This document shows positions 22,716 through 32,629 of a DNA stretch of 64,000 nt, in pieces. Numbering within the stretch: position 1 is the stretch's first letter; the number at the start of each line of letters is the position of its first letter. The notes beneath the pieces were generated by a model. The model was not told where the DNA came from, made no database searches, and was given only the letters and a program-made list of their open reading frames with translations. The stretch is from Dipteronia dyeriana (taxonomy: Eukaryota; Streptophyta; Magnoliopsida; Sapindales; Sapindaceae): assembly GCA_032871835.1 (NCBI GenBank), contig CM065295.1, positions 21,834,501 to 21,898,500 on the forward strand. The letters are read 5' to 3'. A program made the translations under genes and the position numbers.

Positions 22716-23716
22716 TGTATATCGTAATTTGAAATCAAACATGGCTGATATCAAGGAAAACAAAAAATAATGGCATAAGAAAACCACGTTAGAAAAACAG
22801 AGTTTGAACCGAGGCCCGTGTTTCACACGGTGTCCTTAAGACAATTTCACCGGACAACACCGTATGTGTATTAGGCGATTGTCTCCCAGGATACAATGGT
22901 TCAACAGTGGTAGGCCTAAGCATACCACTACCAGCGAACTCAAATCGAGTTTAAACTCACCAAGAAAACGGAGAAGAAAATAATACGGCTGCCTCTAATT
23001 TTTGTATCTTGTTTTTTTTCTGTAATCTGAACAAAATATTAGAGGTATTAAATACCCAAACCGAAACACTAGGGTTTTGGGATTAATTCGAGATTATTTT
23101 GAAAAAATTACATTTTTGATTTAATAAGGAAATAATTTAATTAGATATTATTCTCCAAAGAGATTTACTTCTAATTAAAACTCGATTCTGTATTCTTAGT
23201 GATCAAGTAATAAATCAGAATCTAAACAATTAAAGCTTTCCTTATTCATCACAATTAAAAAACATTGACTTAGGGAAGTGGCAAAAGGTCAACTGGACTC
23301 TCACGGTCCAATTAGAGCGGTATTCGTGTCTGCAGGTCGCGCCCACACACGAGTCATGCATTCGAAGGTTCAGGGTCCATGATTTGCACCCCCCCCCCCC
23401 CCCCCCCTTCCTCTTACGCGCACGAGAGAGAGTCTCTATGCCACACATGTTGATAGCTTATATCACACATTCACTTATAAACTACATATAAATGATTTTC
23501 CTAAGCACTGTTGGATTCATTTTAATCCCTATACAATGGGTTCAATTTGAGACTCAATCTCTCATTCACCCATTAACCATTTTGTGTATTTGAGTATACC
23601 ATTTCGAAGTTCTCACAGATGAGAAATCGAATCCACTTTTATCTTCCATTTCTATGGAATTTATCATACTCAATTTGTGCTCTCAAAATGAGTGTTTATC
23701 ACAAAACTTTCCAACA
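22716..23716 (-). repeat. 5' LTR of the outer copia element
   Basis: Partner of 6100-7066. It has a poly-C run at about 23388-23407. The right edge abuts GTTTT at 23717-23721, the copy of 6095-6099. Confidence 0.95.
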
Positions 23717-23874
<158 letters not shown>

Positions 23875-23924
23875 TGTTGCTTTGCATTTCCAAGTGCATT
23901 ACGGAATTTTTCTGTTTATCAAAG

Positions 23925-25243
23925 GGGAAAGTATCAGTTTGCCCCCTGAATTTAACCCTATTGTTAAGACGAAGACAGGGTTTGACCATATTGGCCGGTC
24001 TCCCCCCTCAAATGAAAAGAATGTATTATATGCCTCTTCTGTTACTTTTTCCATCCATTAAATGTATTATTTATCCCTTATGTTATCTTTATTCTATATA
24101 ATTACCATTTTACCCTTAAAATATTTATTAAAAAAATTTAAAAACAAAAAACAAAAAACAAAAAAAAAACATAATTAAAAAAAACCATGTCCATCATCGG
24201 TTCACCACCATCACCACTATCACATCACCAACACCATCATTCGTTCTTCACCATTACAACTGCCACACCACCAACATCATCATCAAAACCCAGAACCCAG
24301 AAATCCAAACCAAACCATCACCATCACCAACATCATCAAAATCATCAACACCAAACCAAATCTCATGAGAAACAACATACACAAACCCACAAATCCTTAT
24401 TTCTTCAAACCCAAAACCAGAAATCATTGTATCTTTAACAACCATCAAACAAAATCGATCAAAATCAAAATTAAACCAGACAAAATTGAATAAAATCACA
24501 CCAGGAAACAAAATATGCAAAACATCATACCCACTGCAAATCAAACCCATACCCAGTTGGTTTATATCATCATCAATCATACCCAGAAAAAAAAAAATTA
24601 TACCCAGAAAAATAAAATCATCCTTTCATAAACCTAGAACTTCAACTACCACCCTCAAATCACAACCACACGCCGCCACCACCACTATCCACCCAAACCT
24701 TACCAGTAGGTAGCCTCCGAAACACCCTAAACCAATCCAACCAAACCACCCACACCCAAACCAAATCGAACCTAGAAATCACCCAAACCCTAATCGATGA
24801 AAAAGAGATCGGTTTAACCTAAAATCGATCGATGAAGAAGAAAGGAAGAGATCGGTTTAACCCAAACCCGATCGATGAAAAAGAAGAAAAAAAGGGATAC
24901 GTTTAACCCAAACCCAATCGATGAAGAAGAAGAAGAAGAAGTGATCATGAGAGAAGAGAGATGAAGAGATCGTGATGATCAAGATGAAGAGATGAAGATT
25001 TGAGGAGATAAGAGAGAGATGAGAGAAAGAGGAGAGAGAACAATGATCAAAAATTGTTTAATTATATTTTTACAATATTACCCTTTTAAATATAAGGGTC
25101 AACGTTATTTTGGACAGAAAAAGTCACGACAAAAGGATAATATACATTATTTCCATTTCAGGAAGATTAATGGCTAATATAGTCAAACATTGTCCTCATC
25201 TTAACAATAGGACTAAACTCATGATGCAAAATGATACTTTCCC
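23925..25243. mobile_element. Non-autonomous Mutator-like element (1.3 kb)
   Basis: The left end starts GGGAAAGTATCA and the right end finishes TGATACTTTCCC. The inverted similarity extends about 190 bp inward (for example TTTA(A/G)(C/T)CCTATTGTTAAGA near both ends). A perfect 9-bp duplication TTATCAAAG flanks it (23916-23924, 25244-25252), as is diagnostic of Mutator-like elements. There is no transposase. The middle is a C/A-rich then GA-rich low-complexity tract with GATCGGTTTAACCCAAACCC-type words repeated three times (24805-24920). Confidence 0.88.
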
Positions 25244-25252
25244 TTATCAAAG

Positions 25253-25577
25253 TGTTTTGGGAGAAGAAATGTTTTTATTTTGAATAAAACTTTCTGGAAG
25301 ATACACTTGTTAATTTTCCTTGTACAAGTGCTTTAAATGTATTTCTACAATGTACCTGTCAAATCTATTTTTTTAAATCTTACAAAAGCATGGAGATGTC
25401 TGGCAGCAAAAGTACGATGGATTATAAATGAATAATTGCATATATTTCAACAAAATTTTAGCCAATCACAACACTAATTATCGAAGTTGGACTACATATT
25501 GCGACTGGCCTCATAAGTTTACAACAAATATGAACCTAATAATTATAACTTCAGGCAATGCAAATTTCTCGGCCTCT
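25253..25577. other. Intergenic region between convergent genes
   Basis: This is the space between the chitinase pseudogene and Pescadillo. It should hold both 3' ends; an AATAAA at about 25283 could serve the chitinase. No gene is seen. Confidence 0.5.
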
Positions 25578-28500
25578 TCAATTCTTCTTGGATTTTTTAC
25601 CTTCGTCGATTTTCTTCTTTCGCTCCTTGAGAAGATCAACATGAGCTTTCTTCTTTTCTTGCCCTTTCTGAATAACATTGGAAAGACGTTAATAAAACAT
25701 ACCAGGCCGCATATGAAAATTATTAAAGCAAAAGCTGCCGGAAATCAGTGAAACAAATAGCATTCAGTACAAAATTTAAGTCCACAAATATTAAAATGAA
25801 GTAAACTGATGTTCGATACCAAAATTCCTAAATTCTAACCAAAGACCATAAATTCAGTAAGATTCCAATAACAATAAATCATATTAGAAGGCACCAAAAT
25901 AGGATTGACGGCACAACCGTAGTATAGTGAACGTTACAAGAACTACAACCTACATGTAACCAATCTAGATAATCAAGAAAGGAGCAGTAGCAAAGTCTGG
26001 CATACTGATCACAAAAAAGAATAGTGTGCGTGGAAGCTTATGAAAATGCTTTACCACTATCAAGATATCTCTCTAGGAAATGCTGTTCGGCAAACAAAGA
26101 AGAATTCCGACACTACTTATTTTAGAAAAATTGAAGTGACAAGGAGAAAGAGTTATCCTGATTTGCAAATTTCCCAAGGATAGCTAAAGACACAAGTGTT
26201 TGAGACAAATAATTATATTATATCTCTATGTAGCACAGAATAGCATGTCAAAGAAGAAAGCATCTCATCAGAGCCAGCAAAGTTACCTTCATGGCTTCAT
26301 AAAGCCCCCTCTTTTTACGTGACATGAGAACTTTCGACATATTTGCAGTGTCATTGGCAATTTGTTGTATATCAGGGAGAGATTCCTCCCTAGCCTCCAT
26401 GTCCACACCAGAGCTCTGCTTATTAGTATTTGAGGTAGATGATTGGGTGACCTGAAGTTCCATCTTTAGTTCATCATGATACTGCTTCTCTAGAGTCATC
26501 ATCTGCATCAATTTAGGATTTCATGAGGAACTTCATATATATAAAAAAGGAAGCAACCAGATTCCAGCAACATTTTCTTTTTCAATAAAAAATTATTCTG
26601 CATTAGATTGCCACGCTTTATGACTCAACTAGGCAAAAGTCTACATGGTAACCTCTTTCTAGACAATAATTAATGAGACAGCGGTAGTACACAGGTAGAG
26701 GGGCTAGATGTTAAAAAAAATAAGAGGAAACAACTTTAGAAAAAGTTAAAACACTACCCTTTTTTTAAAAAGATCTAAAACACTACCTTAATACAACTAA
26801 GGATTTCCAAAAAGTTGCATCAAAATTCATAATTTGTGCACACAGATCACCAAGAAAATTACCTTCTGCTTTCTCTCAGCAGCTTCAATAGCCTCTGTTC
26901 TACTGATATAACCTTCAGCCAACAAATTCTGAGGATCATCCAAGTCTTCAACTCCAGCACCTGGCATTGGCAGGATTTCATTTTTGGTAGCAGCTTTCAA
27001 CCTTTTAATGGTTTCTGCATAATCGGGAACATAACCTTCTTCCTCATTATCAATAAAAGGTGACAAGTGAGGGGGAGGAACCCTGTCAATGGAACAAAAC
27101 AGTCAAAATTTGCCAAGTTAAACATTGACACTGCTAAGCAAGTAAGCAAACTCTGGTTTCACCTAAATGTTAACAAACACAGAATTTCCAGTTCAAACAG
27201 AAGTAACCAGTAAACACAGAAACCCATTGACAACTTAAGTTCCCTTCAGTATACACACACATCTCCACAATCAGCTAGGGAAAACATATTACACAGTAAT
27301 ATGTCATCCCTGACGGGATAGTCTAGTTGGTTAAAACTCCTATAATAAAATAAGAGGTCTAATGATCAATCCACCTCACACCACCCTTGAAATAGATTTC
27401 AATTTAATCTAGGTTTGTGCTTGGGGTGGGTTAGGGTAGTATGTCTGCTAAAAGAATGTAATAATAAATAAATAAATAAATAAAACACATAAATATGTGA
27501 TTCAATTTCAAAGAACGTCAAGTAGTATTCTGTAAGCACAGTCTTGACATTTATAGAACTGAAGGATTACCTTCCCAACAGATAAGCCTCGGTTGGCAAT
27601 ATAATCCGTGCATTTATGCAATCAAAAACCCACTGTGGTTGAACATATTCTCTCGAAAGGTAGATATGACCTTGAGTTGGCCTGTCAACCATCTGCATCA
27701 AAAATAAAAATAGACATTCAGCTCACATTAACCCAAATAACATTTTAATAGTATATAAGAGGTTTGATGGCCCAACCTGATGAGTAATACTTTGATCAGC
27801 TTCATTGAAAGGAGCCCCTTCTCCCTCCCAAGAAACAATACCACCAAAAGCAGGGATGACAAAAAGCAACGACTCCCTAGGAACCTAAAAATCAGAGATT
27901 TTATTTTCCCACAACAAGAAAGTAGTAATAGTAATGATTTCAAAACTGATAATCACAATTTTTATAAGTACAAAGAAAATTTTAAAGAAGAGTATTTTTA
28001 ACCACGACTAATCAATATGTACATGTTCAATATTCTAAACGTGAAGACATGACATGATGTTCTCTTTGATATGAATAATTTGGCTTTAAATGTGAAGCCA
28101 TGACAGATGCCAATTAAAAACTGGAACGAAAACCGTAAAATGTCTATCATTAATTAGTAAAAACCTTTTGTCCACTCAAAATCGTTCTACAACTTGTCAC
28201 ACATTTTATGCATTTCATGTTCAACAGTAGAAGGAAATGATAATGAAATACAGAACAAATTCAGTATCTAATTATGCAACAATTGCATCTATAAGTAATA
28301 GGTTACAGACTGTATTGAACACAAAAGTCAGACATTCAGACAAGAGATATAAGTATATAACCTAAATTAGAGCATTACAAATGGCGCTTGTCGTATCGTA
28401 AACAGTCAAACAAGAAAGTACACTAGCAACTTTCTATAATATCAGAAAATCAAAGAGCAACCTTCTGGGCATACAAATTGTGCAAGAACTAAAAGGAGGG

Positions 28501-29414
28501 CAATAAAAGCTATGAAAATTTAACAAAGGTAAACAATAATCCCAATCAGTTCCAAGAAAAGTTAATTCAAATAAATTTGTTGTTCTTTTTATTTATTTAT
28601 TTTTTGTTAAATAATAGAGACACCTGGCTTTAATGGCACTTTACTAACATATCAACAAAACGGAAGTGGGAGGAATTACAAGTCTTTTAATGTTACAAAC
28701 ATCTGAAGATAAAAGCAACAGGCTAACCCAGCATCTTCCATGTATCATCTCCTAGCCAATTAATACTCACCACCTTAATGACTCATTGAGGTCGATATGT
28801 TGCTACAGTACCTTGTTTTCTATTTAATAGGCTAACTTTTATTCGTTTTTCCTGATACATTTTTGTTTATTTCAAGGACTATTTTCTCTCTTATGTTTTA
28901 TTGTCTTTTCTACATGGCATAGCTGTTGCCCCCACCACCAAAAACCAAACAAGGAAAAGAAAATAAAAACCAAGTCAATATGCATCATTTTACAACAAAC
29001 TACTAATCTCACCTCACGACTCAAGAAGAATTTCATATTCTTGAAGAAATCCTTACACTCCTTTGTATCTTCATCCTCTTCATTTTCATCAGTAGCACCT
29101 TTAACAAGTTGCATCAATGCACCAGCTTTATTGGAAGGAAGCTGGTGTTGAAGTTGGGAAAGTCTGAGTTCAGATTCCTCTAGCTGTGTCACCTCAACTT
29201 GATCAGAGTTTCTAGAGTTGGCATCCAAGTACCTTGACAATGCATAGAGCTCTGCAGAATGCAAAACACACAGTGATATTAGTAATCATTGGGAAGAGAA
29301 AAAAAAACAAACAAATCATATGTACTACTTCAAGTTTCATACAAATCTAAATCTGGAAATTTTACTTGAGATGAACCAACCTCCATCAAAGAGGAGAGAG
29401 AGAGGGGGGGGGGG

Positions 29415-29462
<48 letters not shown>

Positions 29463-31468
29463 ATACCTGCTGCTGAAGCTTCCAATTTAGGATCAAGAAT
29501 GGGTGGGTATTTAACATTTATGGAATGATACAGTTTAAAATTCACAAAGGCAAGGAGGGTCTGCAGCCAAAACAAATAGATAAAAAATTAGAATAAATAG
29601 TTAAAGTAAACAGAAGAGAATGGGTTAAAGATCGAGATAAAAAAGATGCAAAAGACCGATGAATTCGTTAACTTGCCAAAAAAACCCAGGTAGAAAATTT
29701 GAACGAACAAGTCACAAGCTTTAAACTTGATAGAGTTTATACTATTTCATTATTCAAATATGTAATAAATATTCAATTGGTGCTTGGCTTGACTTATATT
29801 GTCATTTTTCCCTCAATTCTGAAAAAACCTGCAATGCATCTTTAGGGCAAACTAGAAAGTTATTCACGGTTGACCAAAATATCTGGTTCCAATATGCATG
29901 TAAGTTTACAATGCCATCCCAAATTCTAAAGACATTCATACGGAGTATACATTATTAATCAAACTTCACAAAGCTTCAATCTAGAAGATTATTTTCAGAA
30001 TCAAAAAGAAAAAGAGGTTATTATTTAGTTGCACCACAATTTTGAAAGAAATAGACATTAATGAATGAGTAACACTTAGAATGGCATTAGAAAGTAACCT
30101 CGTAGAATTCCAAAAATGTTAGCAAGACGTCATAAACGACATCATCGTCAGGCAAAACTTGCTGCAGCCCGTGAGGTGTTAGCCATGTGATCTTTTGACC
30201 CTCAATTTCAGCCTGCATGCACAAATAGCACAAACAGGTTTGCATAAACGATACAGGTTGTTTTTGCATGATACATCGTCACAGTTATAGTAAACATGAT
30301 GACATACACTCATACCTGGTAATATATCCCTTTCACAGATATGAAAACCTTCCGCAGTTTATGAGTGCGAGCAATGTATGCTTGCCACTCATGACTCAGC
30401 CTATCAAAAAACCTACATCAGAATTGTGTAATGGATTCTGAAGAGATATCAAAACTATTGGATGAATCATTAAATCAACAAGACATATCTGAACACATAT
30501 AAGCTTCAAAAAAATTCCCTCCGTTCTCTTCAATTTAATTCATGAGTTGTGCTTACTTTCGACAATTATGGACTCGCTTCACTTCAATTTTCATCCTGTC
30601 GGTGGCAGGCAATGCAGCAAACAGGTGCACCATCGTGAGAGGGTCATCCAAATCTCGAATAGCATCGATAAAATGCGGATATCTATAATCCCAAACATAA
30701 CAAACAGAGATTGCCAGCGAGTTTTTATAGGGCTAGTAAACAAGATACAACCTTCAAAGGAAATGCATATCAGTTACAATAACAAACCTCTCTATAACAA
30801 GTCTGTCAAGTTTGATTTCTGGTTGACGCTTTAACAGGGAGTCTGCAAGTTCCCTGTTCTTCTTGGCCTTGGCTTTGGTTACCTTCTTTAAGTAAGTGCT
30901 CTTGGCTCTTAACTCCTCAAGAATTGGATCGTGTCGAAGGAATGCAACATCCTTCAAGTGATAATACGTGTGGTGATTTCCCTTAAACTTCTTCTTCGGC
31001 TCCCGCGGAAATATACCTTTATAAATGCATAATTTCCTACAATTTCAAATTCAACAAGAGAATAAGCATAATATTGTCACTCACATTCAATTAAAATCAC
31101 AAGTAAACTAGTGTCTATTTTGCTACTCAAAAACATATCAACAAGCATAAGCATTTTTGTGATTTTCAAAAGCACAAACCCTCAAAACAAGTTCCCTAAC
31201 ACTTATAAACACATAACTTACATAAATAGAAGTTCACATATAAACATATAGAGCTAATCTAAGAGAGAGACCTGAAAAGCTTTGTATTAACTTGAAGGAG
31301 CTTGAGAGCCTGTGACCGGGTGCTGTATCTAGCAGCGTTTCCTTCTTTTTTCTTTCCCTGGAAAACTCAACCGAGAAAAATTCAAAAACTACGCATTCAA
31401 AATCATCATCAGAAGACAAAACATTACCGTTTTGGATAACTTACGGCAGGCCTGTAGTGCTTCGGCAT
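25578..31468 (-). CDS. PES: Pescadillo homolog, 13 exons, 594 aa
   Basis: Nucleolar protein of the PeBoW complex (Pescadillo-BOP1-WDR12), needed for 5.8S/25S rRNA maturation and the 60S subunit. Exons on the minus strand: 31468-31445, 31357-31272, 31036-30788, 30682-30557, 30412-30316, 30212-30099, 29560-29467, 29251-29013, 27884-27777, 27692-27571, 27082-26863, 26502-26287, 25667-25578. All introns are GT-AG and phases agree, giving 1,785 nt with no internal stop, close to the usual plant length. It starts MPKHYRPA; residues about 1-285 are the Pescadillo N-terminal domain ([22 protein letters not shown]). A BRCT domain follows (about 335-430; [21 protein letters not shown]), then an acidic linker, a coiled coil and a Lys-rich tail that could localise it to the nucleolus. 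This is the only host gene in the window that looks functional. Confidence 0.97.
29394..29461. repeat. (GA)n / poly-G microsatellite in Pescadillo intron 7
   Basis: GAGAGAGAGAGG, a run of about 14 G, then a long (GA)n. On the transcribed strand this is a (CT)n tract beginning 6 bases after the exon 7 splice donor. Confidence 0.95.
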
Positions 31469-31550
31469 GGTAGCAGAAGAAGTTTAGGTCACAGCAAAGG
31501 AGAAACTCCAAGTGGAGGCCAAGTTGAGAAATATAGGGGAAAAAAAAAGG

Positions 31551-31566
31551 TTAGGGTTTAGGGTTT
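31551..31566 (-). promoter_or_regulatory. Two overlapping telo-boxes upstream of Pescadillo
   Basis: On the minus strand AAACCCTAAACCCTAA lies 83-98 bases before the start codon. Telo-boxes (AAACCCTAA) are a known mark of plant ribosome-biogenesis and translation-machinery promoters, matching Pescadillo's role. No clear TATA box is seen. Confidence 0.7.
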
Positions 31567-32054
31567 GTTATTAATTAAAGAAATATAGCCAAAATATACG
31601 CAACCTAAAAGTTTTAACCAAAATAATATGATAATAAGACCAAAATGCCCTCCTGCTATGAGGCTATGAGCCTATGAGCCTATCATTGGGTAAAAACTTA
31701 ATTATGTATTTGTAAAAATAAAAATAAAAAAAATAAAAAAAAAGTTATTTAAAAAAAAAAAAAGTTATCTAAGGTTATAGAATAACTTATAACATGATTT
31801 TCGCTTAAAGAAAAAAAGAGTAATATTATGCGATCTAAAAAAAAAACAAATTTCAACATAAATGATGTGGTAAATGAGTTGTTATCACCGTACAAATAAT
31901 AGAGTGATGTAGAGATGATAGTATTCCCTGTGGGGCCCTAAACGGGATGGGGACAGAGACAAAGTCTTGTTCCCGAAGGTGAAGCGGGGCGGGGGAAGAA
32001 CTTCCCACCCTGATTTACATGTATAATATGATATATGATATATAGAAATATTGA
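31567..32054. other. Intergenic region left of the MULE
   Basis: AT-rich non-coding DNA with A-runs and a short GAGCCTAT repeat (31660-31685). A G/C-rich segment at 31925-32010 (GAAGCGGGGCGGGGG) resembles, in reverse orientation, one at 53975-54100. Confidence 0.5.
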
Positions 32055-32063
32055 TTTTTTAAA

Positions 32064-32165
32064 GGGATTTTAGTAAAAATGCCCCATTTCATTTGAGGGT
32101 CTATATTGCAAACATACCCCATGTAGGTAAAAACTTGCAAAAACGTCCCAAATTTCTAAAAATAC
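32064..32165 (+). repeat. Left terminal inverted repeat of the MULE
   Basis: Pairs with 53605-53535 in inverted orientation. The outermost base differs (G versus T). Similarity fades about 70 bp inward, although the CCCC-bearing pattern continues. Confidence 0.88.
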
Positions 32166-32356
32166 CCCAACTTAAATCATAACCACCATATTTATTATCA
32201 TTTCTACTTTTAACCAACCAATGATAAAAAATAAACAATGATAAAAAATAAAAAAAGATCTAAACTAACATTGTTTATATTGAGTTCTACTATTTTTTTT
32301 CCCTTTGGATGCATAAAAGTTTTAAGAAGGTGAGTTTTTTTTTGGGTTAATTGAAA

Positions 32357-32547
32357 TCGTGCTTCGGGTCACACATGACCTGAAGACCAATTTTAAGGCT
32401 TCGGGTAGGGGGTAACCCGAAGCCTGAAGACCCGAAGGCCAATTTCAGGGATTCGGGTTACCCTCTACCCGAAGCCTTAAAATTGGTCTTCGGGTTACCA
32501 CCCCTACCCGAAGCCTTAAAATTGGTCTTCGGGTCACCATTGACCCG
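32357..32547. repeat. Cluster of CTTCGGGT / ACCCGAAG inverted repeats
   Basis: Six or more copies of CTTCGGGT or TTCGGGTTACC and their complements are interleaved with ATTTTAAGGCTTCGGG / CCGAAGCCTTAAAATTGGT. Units are about 45-65 bp and can fold back on each other. The cluster lies in the left subterminal region, just upstream of the transposase start. Confidence 0.85.
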
Positions 32548-32629
32548 AAGAATTAAAAAAAATATATATATATACTTATTATGTTTGATGTAGTAAAGTT
32601 TATTTTAATTGATGTTTCCAAGATTAAAG

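Larger units (their letters stand above)
6100..23716 (-). mobile_element. Ty1/copia LTR retrotransposon (17.6 kb with nested insert)
   Basis: The element has LTRs at 6100-7066 and 22716-23716, both reading TGTATATCG...CCAACA on the plus strand. A perfect 5-bp target duplication GTTTT lies at 6095-6099 and 23717-23721. Genes run on the minus strand in copia order: gag, protease, integrase, RT, RNase H. Without the nested element at 7543-18133 it is about 7.0 kb. The coding region has many frameshifts and stops and the LTRs have diverged visibly, so it is an old, dead copy. It sits inside exon 2 of the chitinase pseudogene. Confidence 0.95.

Noticed and set aside
24187..24438. His/Thr-rich 83-aa ORF in the small MULE
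   Set aside because: Encoded by a C/A-rich low-complexity tract (CACCATCA repeats); no domain and no support as a captured exon.
29330..29575. ORF with a run of Ser-Leu repeats
   Set aside because: It is the (GA)n microsatellite read through from a Pescadillo exon into its intron.
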